NCBI GenBank assembly: GCA_002270565.1
Contig: NQMI01000172.1
Location: 26,736-90,735, forward strand
From: Stenocarpella maydis
Lineage: Eukaryota; Ascomycota; Sordariomycetes; Diaporthales; Diaporthaceae
Length of the DNA: 64,000 nt
Direction of reading: 5' to 3'
This document shows positions 22,404 through 35,100 of the stretch, piece by piece. Within the stretch, counting starts at the first letter, position 1. Each line of letters begins with the position of its first letter. The translations under genes were made by a program, and so were the position numbers. The notes beneath the pieces are model-generated. The model saw only the letters and a program-made list of their open reading frames with translations. It searched no databases and was not told the origin of the DNA.

Positions 22404-24917
22404 GATTGGAATTGCGATGTCTAGTAACCAGCTTTAATCGTCGTGCCTGGCGATTATTTACAGTGCCCGGAATGGGCATGCCACATCTTAGAGCCTTCGG
22501 CCCTCTAACCACGAAGCGTCACGTCAGCATGGTTTTGTGTGCTTTGATACCCGATCTCCACTTACTCGCTGTTGCTTGCCAATGCAATAACCACCACGAG
22601 CCTTCCGACTCCTGGTCACACCTGTTTGTCCGATGGAGACAGTGGGGGCCCATTTGTTAATTTCTGTTCGGTTTTTCTTGTAATGCGGCACGGCTGTGGC
22701 ATTTTCCCTCTGTCAGAATGTGCTCTTACGCGCTCTGACAACCTCGAGACGATTTGTTCTTGAGGAACGGTTCCTATGAATTCACGGAACATTGTACTCC
22801 CCGTGAGTGGACCAATGTACATATATGCCTCATGGGAAAGGGTGGGGCAAGATGTTTGATAGGTGGGCATGTAAATACGTATTTTACTTATTTTTGGGCA
22901 GACCCAGACCCGGCGTGGCCCCTTTGCGGAGGTGGCCAGCCAAAGAGGGGAAGCAAAGACGAAGAGGGAGACGCAGCTGTTTGTCTATAGTTGTCTTTCG
23001 CAGGCAATATCGAAGAAGTTTTTACCTCGAGTGCTCTGGGCGGTGCGCCTGTGACGTTTCGATATGTGCGTGACTGTTGGGTACCCCCGCCTAGGCCTAC
23101 GGTATGTAAAATGTCTTTGTTCCTGAAGCCATCATGGTCGGTACGTGGATGGTGAGAACAGCGCAGCTAATTAGGTTGGCCAACAGGTAACGACTGTACG
23201 CCGCGCGAGGGTGAGACGTCACCTAGCCTTGTTTTCCACAGCACGCACTCTGGATATGTGCATGGATAAGACTTTACCACCTGCAGTGGTCTCCAAGCGA
23301 GATGTGGGAGTGAGTGTGGTACCGAACTCAGCCTCGAGTTGAGGCCACACAGCTCACACTCGGCCGCATTCCAAGCCCGGCAGGCCGGATGGTCCGAGAC
23401 ATTGGTACATACCCAGGCCCAGAGGCATATTATCCGCCTCAATGGAGGTGATACGAGCAGACACAAAGCAGCATCGATGGGTGTTCGCCCCTGCGCTTGG
23501 TGTGCTGGCAGATGCCCCCTCGGCTGTACGCGCATGGCTGTCTTCCCTCGAGTCAAGACTGGTTTGTCTGTCCTTTTGTCGATTCGGTATCACAAGCGAC
23601 TCTCCGTCGGGGATGGCTAGCTTGCCCAGGTGTGAAAAGAAAAAGAAAAAAAATCTCGGGCAACTAAATTGTTGGTTTTCCCCTCGCCTTGGTATTGCTT
23701 AGCGGGGGTTCTATAATTGAATTCAATAGTCAGTCATACCAACCTGGGCGTTGGCCAGGCACACGCCCTCCCATGTGCTCTGCGAGCTGCAGCCGTGGCG
23801 TTCGGACAGGTTATGGGCAAGGCCGCGTCTCGCTTCGTGGCCAATTGGTTTCCTCACAGGTCTGAGGGCCCAGATGCTGCTACCGATGGGTGGAGGTCAC
23901 GCCGGGCGAGACTCACCTCACGAAGTGCATTCGAGATGTCAAGCTTTGTTAGTTATCTGTGTCACTCGATTGCCTTCATGTGCGTATACGCACTTTGAGG
24001 CCTGCCAAGCGTCCATACAACATAGCTAGTATAAACACACCAGGGACAGGCGCCTGCTCTGAAGGTCTATTCGAGATTATTCCAGCCACAAGACATGCTG
24101 CTGTCACCCCTTCCCCCCGAGGGCGTGCATTCAACCCGGCCTCTCAGCCAGCCCCTTGCCCGTCGGAGAGCTCTATTCTCAGCCGCAAACCTCCTTCCCC
24201 TGCTGTGCGGCTTGCGCCGCCAGGAAGGACGAATCAGCGCCCTGCACTTCCAGCCTCAAAAGGCCATCGGCAGAGTTGCTCGACCCTGACGGCGTGGGGA
24301 GAATGTCAGGTTCTGGCTCAGGGGCCGCGACACGTCTGGCAGGTACACCTTGGTGGAACGGGCCCACGGGGTCAGCGAAGACAACTTTCGGCGGGGGCTG
24401 GTGTGCGTGATATGGCAGAGAATTGGGCCATGAGGGAAGTGCCAGACTCGGGGAAGGATCTTGTTGCAAGCCTCTGGTCTACATCTCGTCTAGGCCGCTT
24501 GATAGTGCCGGGCGAGGGCGCGCAGACAAGCGCGGTTCGAGCTGGAACTCGTGCTGGCAGGCGTGTGCTAGATGGCAGGCGCCATGTTGCGCAGCTGGCT
24601 TGCGGCTGTGGTGAAACTGATCTCGGTCGCGTTGGGATATGGGCCATGTGCTGGAGTGGCGGGCGTGTACAAAGAAAGACGCAAAGTCCTCGAGAGGGTT
24701 CAAGGGCCATCTCCTTCTCTCTCTCTCTCTCTCTCTCTCTTCCCCCAAAGTTTTCTGCTTCGTTTATTCCTGCTAAGTCCTCAGTGTCGCAATATAATTC
24801 CTACACAACTGATTACTACCTAGGTAGGGCTTGCCTGCTGAGTTGATCTTGGGCCGTCTCCGATAGTTTGGTCTCCTTGGACTTGACATCTTCCCTTTAC
24901 TTGATCAGTCAGTCAAG
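22404..24917. other. Intergenic; includes promoter of the MARVEL gene
   Basis: About 2.5 kb with no supported gene. An A-rich run occurs at about 23636-23651, and a CT tract at 24716-24741. A perfect CTACCTAGGTAG palindrome sits at 24816-24827, about 90 bases before the MARVEL start. Open frames such as 23959-24846 are Pro/Arg-biased and not conserved in appearance. Confidence 0.5.
24716..24741. promoter_or_regulatory. CT-rich tract upstream of the MARVEL gene
   Basis: A run of about 13 CT dinucleotides lies some 180 bases before the start codon at 24918. Pyrimidine tracts like this commonly precede transcription start sites in filamentous fungi. Assignment to this gene is by position only. 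Confidence 0.5.
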
Positions 24918-26010
24918 ATGAACAACAACAAATACCCATCTCACCGGCCCGCGGGTCGCGAGCATATTCCTCTTTATCCCAAAGGCTTTATTGCCCTGCG
25001 CTTCGTACAGCTCATCCTAGCGGTGGTTATCCTCGGCCTCTGTGCATATGCCCTCATCACCCACACGGGCGCTGGGATTGCCCTGACCCTGTTCACCGTG
25101 AGCCGTCTCCCCACGCCGGTATATCCTCGTACTGACCTGACGCGGCTGGGCTTCAGGCCGTAGCAACCCTGATAATCACGGTATATGCCATCGTGGCCAA
25201 ATTCGGTCCACCTGTCGTGTGTGGGTACAACACCAAACACCACCAGTTGTTGAGATGAAGACTAATATACTTGATGGGATAGATAATTACTGGGCTGTCT
25301 TAGCCCTGGACATGTTTGGCATTGTCTTCTGGATTGCCTCCTTCGCCCTGCTCGCTTCCGGGGTGGCAAATTACATGAGCGGGACTACTGAGTGCGTATA
25401 CGACTACGACTACGGCACTTCATGCGTGACGTACGAGCTCGCTGGAACAGCGCTGGTCGTTGCCGCGTGTCTATGTGCTGCGGCTGGACTGGGAGGCGTA
25501 GAGTTGTAAGTCATCCACCGCGAGCCAGGTCACATCCAGCCCTGCCGGTCATGGAAGCGGTCGTGCTCACACCCCAGAACCAGCATCCTCTTCATCGTCG
25601 CCCTATCAATCCACTCCGTCATGATGCACAGGCACCGTTCGGCCGGCCTACACAACAGGCCTGCCTCACCAGGGTACGGCACTGAGGGTGGATTCCCAGC
25701 AGGCGGCCCTGCCTCGAACGAGAAGGCCCAGCCCTCACACAACACCACTCCTCACCTGCAGTATGCCAGCTCTCACCCGACGGCCGTGGCCACGCCGAGC
25801 CCGGTGCAGGGGCAGCTGATGTACCAGCCCCCGCTGGCTCCTGTCACCCCGGGCACGGTGGCCCAGCCCGCTCCTTACCATCCCCAGCAGCATGCCGGGC
25901 CCGGCTTCGCAGCCGGCCAGGTTCCGGCGCCGCACACGGGCAGCTATGAGGCACAGAGCCAGCCTGTCGCTCAGCAGCAGCAATACCACACACCGGTGGG
26001 CCCCAACTAA
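24918..26010 (+). CDS. MARVEL-domain four-span membrane protein
   Basis: Predicted 297-residue plasma-membrane or endomembrane protein. Exons are 24918..25097, 25157..25220, 25283..25505 and 25584..26010. The introns are 59, 62 and 78 nt and the splice phases are consistent throughout. Four spans are visible: FIALRFVQLILAVVILGLCA, AVATLIITVYAIVA, YWAVLALDMFGIVFWIASFA, and ALVVAACLCAAAGLGG with FILFIVALS. This is the four-helix MARVEL layout. A short acidic/Tyr/Cys loop (TECVYDYDYGTSC) lies between spans 3 and 4. The C-terminal ~130 residues are rich in Pro, Gln, Gly and Ala and are probably a cytoplasmic tail. The last acceptor (25583) was chosen over 25577 because it gives VEF-ILFIVAL. Family members act in membrane apposition and domain organisation; the specific role here is unknown. 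Confidence 0.85.
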
Positions 26011-26680
26011 GACGATGCCCGGCCGAGCTTGCCATGCTAGGGTTGGACTGCGAGGGCGGTCGCGTTGGGATTTTTTCTTGTGTGTAATCTGGGACCAGAG
26101 TTCGTGAGAGGATCGGAGGACACAACAAGTAATTGGTGTTATTTCGGGTGGGAGATAAACTACAGCGGCGACCACCCACAGAAACAAGGTTGTGCAACAC
26201 ATAGGGCATATCGATGCTCCCAAACTCATCATCAGAGTCTAATCAGCCGACCCCGAAGTTTGGACGTAAAGAGATATAATTGGCCGCAGAGGATACAATC
26301 ACCTGCTGGTGATGAGTGCGGATCTTATAGGCGTATGTAACCTGTATAGTCCTGCCCTTGACAGTATTCGAGCTTAAAGTATAATTAGTTATGCTACCAG
26401 GGTCTACATATGGATAATCCTCAAGTTCCAGAGGAAACTCAAGGCGAAACTACTACTGCCATTGCTCTTGTCATTATACTGCGTTCGAGCCCGAGCTGGG
26501 GGCCTGCGCAGACCAATGACTGGCTATTCATCGAATAGCATGCGTTATAGGACCAAGTTCGACAAAGTTGCACATTAGCCATGTCAGAACTTGGAGGCCG
26601 CTGCTGCCGCTGCCGCTTACATCCATACACAAGGCCAAAAGGGGTATGTTGTTATGACTAGGGCTGTACAAAACTCTCCT
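26011..26680. other. Convergent intergenic spacer
   Basis: About 650 bases, more AT-rich than the genes, between the MARVEL gene and the phosphoesterase gene. No RNA gene or coding frame is supported. A tRNA B-box-like string near 26500 was examined and rejected. Confidence 0.5.
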
Positions 26681-28414
26681 TCACCCCAGAATAGGCCTCC
26701 AGCCTTTCCTCCCAACATACCCAACAACACCTTCATCCCTGAGGATCTCAGCCCCACGCCGTCCTGTAATGATGCTCCTCTCGTGGTCGGGGCCGCGCAC
26801 GTAAAAGGGCCACCGGAGCCTGCCCGGATCGCGATCTTCTCCCTTCTCCTCGGCATCCCCGGGACGCTCCCACCATACCCTGCCATCCTTCTTCGTCCTC
26901 ACGAACCCGCATTCCTCCCTGTCAAGCGACAGGAACCACTTGCGCTGGTGTACGCTCCCAATGGGGTTGACAGCGCCAGGGTACGCATTCGTCCTGCGGA
27001 CCTCGGCATCCTCCAGCTCACGGAGCTCTTTCTCCATCTCCGAGATGCCCTCCGCGTCTTTCTTTCCCGCAGCCCCCAAGCCGTCGTTGTACTCGTCCTC
27101 GTCCTCGTCCTCGTCCTCCTCCTCCTCCGCCGCCGCCGCCTCCATCCAGCCGCCACGAGCTGGCCGTCCATCCGGACCAGGGTCGCCCTCGCCCTCGCTG
27201 CTCGTATCCGGTGCCTTTCTCAGAGGCGCCTCCCTCCCCCGCCTCTTCCGCGTCCCCGCAGGCCTGGCCGCCTTCGCACGCCCCGCAGCGTCCTCCTGCC
27301 TTGTCAGGCGCAGGTTCACAGCGTACCCCCGCGGCAGCCGCGAGCCGTTCAGGCGCAGCCGTATCTTGCGCGAGGAGAACGGCGCGGCCAGTCTCTCCTG
27401 CTGTGTTATACCCTCCCCCTCCCCCTCCCCCTCACCACAGCGACCCCGTCGGCCGCCGTCCGAGCCCTCGCTCTCCTGTGAGTTCACCGCCGCCTGCTTG
27501 CCCCGCGGCGGCAGGACCTCGTACGTGCCCGTGTCCCATACCAGGAGGCTGCCCGTGTGTACGCTGGCAGTCTCGGCGAGGTGGCTCCACAGGCAGTGGA
27601 CCCTCGTCTCGGTCGCGTTGCGGAGCACGCCGGCGCCTGTTGCGCGGCCTGTTCGGCCGCGCGAGTTTGGGTCTCCGGGGAGGCTGTTGCATTTGTCAGC
27701 AGAGCTCATAGATGACTTTTTGAATAGATAATGGTGGCCAGGCACACTGGGGCGGAATATCGGCTCCGTGCTTGGCTGCCTCGCCTGAGACATGGCTTCC
27801 GAGGGACGGGATGATATCGAGCAGTTGTTCTCACAGTGCACATACCCATACATAATAGCCCAGCTACAACATGAGTTCTCGCTTATCTGCAGCCTTAGAT
27901 CGTAGTGCGGTCCGGCTACAGGGTGATCGTGCTGCGTCACAACAAAATGAGCGCCGTTTGGGGATTGGAACGAGTTGTTATACAGTGACCGGTATGCTGG
28001 GATGGGAAGACGTGGTTGACCCGCCGGGAACGGGTCAAGCGTGGCTTTTGCAAGTAGGTTGGAGAATCAGGACAGGTGGTCGGTTGTTTTGACCGTTTTG
28101 TTCTCGATGAGCGCCGAGGCCGAGGGGCGGCCTTCTGGTTCTCCCGGGTTGTTCTCGGCCACAGCGCCGGGCCCACGTTCGGAACCCTCAGCCACTTGAT
28201 ACTCGAGTATTCCGTGAGAGTCTGGTCCGTTGCCCAGACGGGCCTCCTTCTCCTGTCCGGGTGGGTTCGGCGTGGCAGCCTCTGCCTGGCGGCGCCGCCG
28301 GTCGGCGTTCCGAAGTGGCGGCGGTGATATCGACCACTCCAGGTTCCGCTTCTTCACGAACGGGTTGGAGACGAGCCCGGGGCTCGCCCCCCTCTTCGGT
28401 GAATGCGAACTCAT
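26681..28414 (-). pseudogene. LigD-type DNA 3'-phosphoesterase-domain protein with one in-frame stop
   Basis: Minus-strand exons are 27846..28414 and 26681..27683; the 162-nt intron (GTATGT to CAACAG) joins IMYG to LPGDPNS exactly. The reading frame would give 523 residues but has TGA at codon 116 (28067-28069), between TTDHLS and FSNLLAKATLDPFP. The sequence on both sides is family-like: N-terminal NPFVKKRNLEWS; the catalytic HFVVTQHDHPVAGPHYDLRL with its His-Tyr-Asp; ATETRVHCLWSHL; and VWDTGTYEVL. The C-terminus ends in FYVRGPDHERS and DEGVVGYVGRKGWRPIL. Between these lies a very acidic Glu/Asp run (near 27080-27130). The domain is related to the 3'-end-healing module of bacterial LigD and occurs as a standalone protein in fungi. 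No good intron removes the TGA, so I call it a very recent pseudogene or a sequence error. Confidence 0.75.
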
Positions 28415-29672
28415 CTTTTGAGGCCGGGTCTCCCCCTTGCCATTGATCACCGACACCCGCGCTATGATGAACGGTGGCTCTGGGGCGCATGCACCCGTCT
28501 GATAGGAATGCTAGTCATCTAAAAAGAGATCGTTAGTAAGCTCACAATATGGGACTGCTACCAAAAACAGAGGGAGTTACCTACATCACCACGCCGGGCG
28601 GATTAAAAATACCACAAAGGCTGGCGGTCGTCCCTGAGCCCCGAGGTTCATCAGAACAACACCCTACGGAGCGCCAGTCGCTTGCCACGGGTGTTGCTTC
28701 CTTGCTAACCTGACCGCACTGGTGACGCTCCCAAGCCTTGGCGTTGGCGCTGTGATCTATCCTGTGAGATTATAGCTCTAGAGAGGTCCCAATGGCTTGC
28801 AGGATAGCTAACAAGAAAGGACTGGTTGGCAGTGATGATATGCCGTTTGCAAAGGGCAGCAGCACTGAGTGGAGGGTTCATGCTGCATTGCGAGTTACAA
28901 GAAAGGGTTGAACCCTGAAGAGTAAAGCAAGCTACCCTAATTCTTGGCTGGAAGCACAACGAACATTACGTCCGCTTACAACCCGCATCAGCTTGTTTTC
29001 TTCAACCAGCGGGCTGTGGATATATACACTTGGTGTCTCCGAATCGTCCAAGGTTTCCTGGTGAACTAAAACCTCCAAGATGGGAAATATCACCGACGGA
29101 GACCAACATTCAGCTCTGGGTTGTGTGTCAAACATGGCAGTGAAAGGTATAAACGTTTACATAGTGTGATCTCCAGGTGCTACTTGCGTTAGAAATCTGC
29201 ACTGGGCAGGCATGACTCATTGCACACGTATCACTCATGACACAAGAAACAACAGTCTGCCTGTGTGGCATTTCTGGATCGTGTTGCTGCAAATTTCTTT
29301 GCTATGTATTCATGAGGATGCCAATACACAAAGCGCCTTGTCAAAGATGATAATCACGTTGCCTTGCCTGACCATAGGCAAATTCAAGCGACCGTTAGTT
29401 AGCCCGAAGAATTGGTGATTACATTCCACGTGTCTTCAAACCACACTGCTGTGCTCGAGATCTGACCCCGGGGCTTTGTTGTGCGGATGTTGTCGAAGCT
29501 GATGAGGAAAGAGTATAGAGTCTTTGCCTGCAAAGACTGGTAATTATAGTCACCGTCACCCTGCCCATTCTACCAGTCCGCCGAGGCGAATACCTGGATG
29601 ACGTCTGGTGATCATTGAATGGACTCCTCCCTTGGTGAAATTGACAAGTCTCCCAACAGTGCGAGTATCCTG
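28415..29672. other. Intergenic between the phosphoesterase and CAC2 genes
   Basis: About 1.26 kb, AT-richer than average between 28900 and 29420. Only short frames without conserved features are present. It likely holds the promoter of the phosphoesterase gene and the 3' UTR of CAC2. Confidence 0.5.
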
Positions 29673-32129
29673 TCAAGGCCTTGGGTCAGAGCCCGGCCCG
29701 CTGACGAGTGTGGGCACGACCCTTCTCTTTTTGGGTTTCGATCCAGAGTCTTCTTTCTCGCTCTCACTCTGGTCCCTCTTGGTGCCGGCTACACTACCAG
29801 CCGTGCTTCGGGGGGTCTCTGGTGGGGTCGCAATAGGAACCCCGGTGACTTTACCAGAATTGGTAGCGGTCAAGCCGGGAACACTGCCCGCGACGAGTGT
29901 AGGCGGTCCAGGTGGAGCTGCTGTCGAGCTCTGCGTGATGACTGAGGAGGTAGAGTTGGACCGTGTGGGGGACGACGGCCGCTGGCTGGCAAAAGCTGCC
30001 GCTGGAGGTGGGGAGGGTGCCGCGAAGGAGCTCGTCGAGTCGCGGTGGCGATGCTGCGATCCATTAGGGAATGGCGACGGTGGCGCAAACTGAGACGTCG
30101 GTGTCGGGGCAGGTGTGTTTTGCGATGGGGTCGCCACGGCGTCCGCGTTCTCCTGACGGCGCCTTTGCGTAGCGACGTCACCTTTGTACACCTCTCCAAG
30201 ATCTGTGGGCGCGAAAGATACCGTCGAACAGAAGCCATCTGACGATGTAATAAATAAGGTTGTACCATCAGCAGCCCTGCGATTAATTAGTACGCTTATG
30301 CGTCCAAGAGAAAGAAATGGACGGGAGGGTCTTACCATGCGAGGTCTGTGAATGTGGCACAATGCAGGTTACTGACGATGCAGATGGGGGTCTGCTGCTG
30401 GGTATCATAGATAAAGACTGAATCCTGTGTTGCCACGGCATATACCATCCTATATGGAAGTGCAAAGGCCGCCTTTGGCCCCGCCGAGGTGGAAGTCGTT
30501 TCCGAGGTCGTGCTAAGACTCCTTCCCATGGGCTCGGAGGACGGAGGAGGCGGCGGGTCCATGACAGACGTCGCAGGGGACGGCGAGGGCTTTGAGAGAG
30601 GTTCTGGTAGTGAAGGTATTGGTTCCTCGGACGAGGAAGTGTCGATAGTGATGTGCTTCGTGCTTGGTGGGGAAGTCCTGAGGGTATAGAATATTGGCGA
30701 GCACCGCACGCAGACAGACGGCTTCTTGTGTCCCGGCAGGTGTGCTGTTGGTGGCTTATTGATGCCGCCCCGTGTATAAATGTAGACAGTATTGACGACC
30801 TCGTAGTGTGGTTTCCCATCTGTTGATGTCTGCTGCGACGAGTACTGCCCAGCCGGGGTGAGCAACAGACTACCGTCTGGTGTGAAGGCCAGCCTCCGGA
30901 AGAAAGAGGTCAGGGTCTCGTTGGCGTAGAGGCTGGCATTCTTGACATTTGTGCTTGCCGGAAGTGGTTTGGGTGAAGCCTCCATTGGCATCACAGCAGG
31001 CAGGGGCATCGAGGGCGCCGGGGACACGGAGCGACGGGACGAAGAAAAAGATGACCTTCGACTGTGGCTGATGACGCTCGGCGGGTTCATTGGCAGCGCG
31101 ACCGACGTGGGCGTACCAGGGGCGGACGGCACGGGCGAACCTATCGACGCCCCGGAGGTTGGGCCGGGGCCAACGGAGGGGATGGCGTCAATTACAGACA
31201 GCTGGGCGCGGTGGCCAAAGTCTGGCGGCGCCGGGCTGCTGGAGGAAATGCGCCGAGGGGGGAGGTCAGACTTCATGTGACTTGCAATCTTTGGGCACTT
31301 GTCGGTCTCGCTGCTCAGCGTGTACTGGCCGTCCTTCGTCCTGAGAGAGTAGACGTGCACCGAGCGGTCTGATGACTGAGTGGCAATGTATTCATTGAGA
31401 GGGTCCCATGCCACGCCTTGGACGTAGTGGTTGTGCTCGGCGATCTGGCGTATCAGTGTGCCTGTCATGGCTCGTCAGCGATGCCTCAGGACATCAAGAT
31501 GAGGGCGCGGGCCGGATGTGCCTTACCAGTGGCAGCATTGTATATTCTTGCAACGTTGTCCATGCTCCCGATGATGAAATAGGAGCCATCCGGAGACCAG
31601 GCCAGGTCGTATATCTCGGAGCCCGAGGACCTGCACATGTGCTTTGTGCGCCAGCTCTCCTTGTCATCGAAGCCATCGCTGCCAAAGGCCGGGTTGCTGG
31701 ACTCGGAGGGGACCCAGATGATGACGTTTCCATCATCACCAGCCGAGGCCAGAGTTTCGCCTGGGATTCGTCTCGTCAGAAGCTTGCCGGCTGGTGCGTG
31801 TGGGAGGGGGCAGGGAGTTACTTTTCGGGGACCAGCGGACAACGTTGACAGCCTGGGTGTGCTTGGACAGGGTGGCCAGGTATTCGACCTTCGTGTCCTC
31901 GCCGTCCTTGTCGACCTGCCAGAGCTATTTGAGGTCAGCAAGGGCGAATAAACAAGGGAACATGGCATGTTGCGGACGATGGGGGACAGTTTCGGAGTGG
32001 GCGGCGTACTCTGACGTTTGAGTCTCCACCGGCAGTTGCTAGACGGCCCTTGCCCGATGGCTCGAAATGGGCGGAATAGATGGGGGCATTCTGATCATGC
32101 CAGTTGATGATCAAGGGAGTGCTTTTCAT
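29673..32129 (-). CDS. CAC2: Chromatin assembly factor 1 subunit B (Cac2/p60), WD40
   Basis: Predicted 728-residue WD40 subunit of CAF-1, the nuclear histone H3-H4 chaperone that loads nucleosomes behind the replication fork. Exons (minus): 32010..32129, 31822..31924, 31527..31760, 30336..31461 and 29673..30276. Four introns of 85, 61, 65 and 59 nt have standard donors (GTACGC, GTAACT, GTAAGG, GTAAGA), and all phases agree. The N-terminus MKSTPLIINWHDQNAPIYS is diagnostic of Cac2. WD repeats follow: RLATAGGDSNVRLW, HTQAVNVVRWSP, LASAGDDGNVIIW, EIYDLAWSPDGSYFIIGS and HVQGVAW-type. A Ser/Pro-rich insert precedes the LTSFFRRLAFTPDGSLLLTP repeat, and further blades end near TTLFITSSDGFCS. The C-terminal ~190 residues are disordered and end in a basic KPKKRRVV patch that could be a nuclear signal. 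Confidence 0.95.
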
Positions 32130-35100
32130 GGTGACATGTGCTCGACTAGGGTGTCGAACAGTATACCATGTGTGGTTGTGGTGGTGGTGGTTGTGGTGGG
32201 CCTGCTTGCTGGCTGGCTCTGCAAGACTGGGATTGGGATGGGTCTGCAAGGCGCGTCGTACACGGTGGGAGTGGCCAACGCGACTCAAAAGCTCGTCTCT
32301 GGGCGAGCAATCTGGGGCTGCTGATGGTACCTATGCCGGTTAGGTAAGTGGTTGGGTAGGCGGCCTTCGTCTGTGGCCTGCCTCTGGGTTGGATGCTTTG
32401 TGTTCAAGGCCCAGGACAGCCTTGTTTGTCTCTAGTGCAGCTGGAAGGGGATGGAGGTGGCAGTGGTGATGATTTGGTCGAGGAGAGACAGATGTATTTG
32501 AAGCGGTCATGTGGGACTGGGCTCTGTTGAGATTCAAGGTGGATTTGAAGTGGACCTGTCTTGCCTTCCTTGCCTTGCCTTGTCTTGTTGCAGATCAGAT
32601 CAGATGCCAGTTTCCAGGCTGGCAGGCTGGCAGGCTGGCAAACAAACAGTGAGTAGTATTATAATTAGACTGGGTGGTTGGTTGCGTGAGCGAGCGAGTA
32701 AGAGGTCGAATGGGAAGGAAGGCGGTGGTGGTGTTCCTGGGGCTGGTGATTCAACCGATCGATTGATTGATTGATGGACCCCTTGTTTGTGGACGCTTTT
32801 ATTAGCGAGGAAACCTTGGGAGCTCCCCACGGCAACGAGGCGGGCCCAGCTTGTTCCTCTGGGACCTGCCTGAGTACGTACCTGACCTTAGGACAAGGCG
32901 GGAAAATGGTGCCGCAACCGCCGCTTGAGAAGCTCTGAATAGAAACGGCAACGTTTCTGGACCCAATCGAGCTAGCCTTGGTTAAACTGTGCCTCTGGGA
33001 ATTCCGACAAGGACGAACCAACGTTGTGTTTCAAACTGTCTGTCAGTGGCGACATCCCTCTGCTCCTTTTCCCTGTCTCCAAGACGATCCTAGATCCACC
33101 TGATGCGGTCCACTGTACTGAGTGTACCGATCAATGTTTCAATATCCCCAGGTTGTAAGGCTGTGCACACACACACACACACACTTTCTCTCTCTTGATT
33201 CCGTTCAAGGCTGAGTGAGAGGTGCGGGGAGAAGTGTTAGTGCAATCTCGACCGCGGACGCGCACACAAGCTCAAGCTTGCCTCCTGCCCAGAACAAGAT
33301 CGCCACCGCCTCCAGGCCATTCTGTCTGCATTGCGTGTGTTTAATCTCTGCCACCCATCAACTGCGTTATGCCAGAGGCCAATGGCAGCGACCACTGGTG
33401 CCCAGCCAGTATGATCTCACCTACTTTGTCCTTCTGTCTCAGTTTCGAAACATGCAGATGGCTGCCCACCATGCAGCCGGTTGGATCTGCGCGAGGAGCC
33501 AGAGGAAGATGGCCGCGAGCTCAAGGCCGTCGACTGGATCAAAAGCCCTCTGAGTCTTCGCACAAACTTCGCACAATCTTCGCAGAGCCCTGGACGGTCC
33601 AGCAGTCCAGCAGTGAGACCTGGCACCCTTAAACACCCAAACTGGGGGCATACCGACGGGCGGTTGCAGCTCCATGGAGGATGGAAGCCCCAGATGACGC
33701 ATCAGCACGTTGCTGCAGCAAGCACTCCTCATGGCCTCGAGATTTCTTGATGAGGGGTTTTGGGGCATCCGTCCATCCATCCGCCCATCCCATCTTGATG
33801 CTGCAGTTTGACGGCCCAGCTCTGCCCGGGCTAGACCTCTGTCCTGCGGGAGATTAGGCGACTTGTTGACAAGATCGGACTTCAAACACCCCGATGCTTA
33901 CCACCTTCTCAGGCTGCCAGGACGCCTGACACTACAAGTAACACACAAGACCCACACGTAAGGATACTATTTCACCAGAAAGGAAAGGGGGGGGAACAAG
34001 AAACTCGGCGCTTCACTCGTGTACGAGACGTCCTGCTTGCCTTGTGTACGGCCACCACTTGGAGCATCCATCCGCGGCAACCGGAATGGCCAGCAAAGGT
34101 TTCGGGCCCGGGCAATTCGGGCCCGGGACACGGCCTGCCCAACTGTCTCCTCTCAGCCAAGGGGCGGGCGACACAGGCCCTGGAGTCAATCGCAGCTGAC
34201 CTACGGTTCAATGGCAATTGCAGTATTGAATATTTGACAGCAGCCACCAGGGCAAATTATAACCTCCCCCTCCGGTGTTGCCTTGTTCAGACCATTGGCC
34301 CGCCTACAATCATACATTACCTAGGATAAATGCACACGCACCTCTGTGCGCGAGACGTCCGCATCCCGCATGCTTGACTCGAACGCGAGCGGCTCCGTCA
34401 CTGGGTGTCGCAACCCCTTCCTTCATGCTCCCACCACCCCTCAGGGCCGCTTACCTATCTATCATGAATCATTTGTGCAGAGGGGTTTGCGCAGGACCGC
34501 CAGACCACTAAGCACTAACACCACCCGAGCCATGCGGACCGGGTCTACTAGGTCCTACCTGGTCCCCCCTACGCCGCCACTTTCTCTTCTGCCTGGATTT
34601 CGGCCCCAGGGTCGTGATGGTGTGCCCCTACTGCGACCCGGCAAGGCAGCAAGTCGGTTGTAGAAGCTATCAACTCGACCCCAGGACCCTTGGTTGCGGT
34701 CCTGTTCACCGTGCAGTAGCCCTGCAGCATGGGATCCTGCAGCTAGGCTAACCATGGACCTCCATGGCCCTCAAAGCTTGGCCCTCCCCTGTCTGTCCGC
34801 TATTGTTTTCCGGCGTGAGTCAACGCCGGTCGTTGACGCTGCCGCACAACAGGTCGCCGTGCCGCCATGCACCGAGATACATGGGCGCACACTGTACCAA
34901 GTGCTAAGGAGTGTCGAGGTGGGCTTATGACCGTCTGCAGAGCCGCTCACACCCATTACGCCCAGCAGTGGTGGTGACCACGGAGTCATCATGGGCCCGT
35001 TCATCTCCGCCTTTTCTGTTCTTATTATTGAAGCTTCTTACAGTCGCGTATTTGAGTCACTCTCAAGCAGTTCCTCGTCCGTCACTCGGCCTGGTCACCC

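Noticed and set aside
26490..26510. tRNA B-box-like string GTTCGAGCCC
   Set aside because: No A-box at the expected distance and no cloverleaf arms could be folded from the flanking bases.
28067..28069. Selenocysteine or programmed readthrough at the TGA codons
   Set aside because: Fungi of this group lack selenocysteine decoding, and the base after the TGA (T in each case) is not a strong readthrough context.
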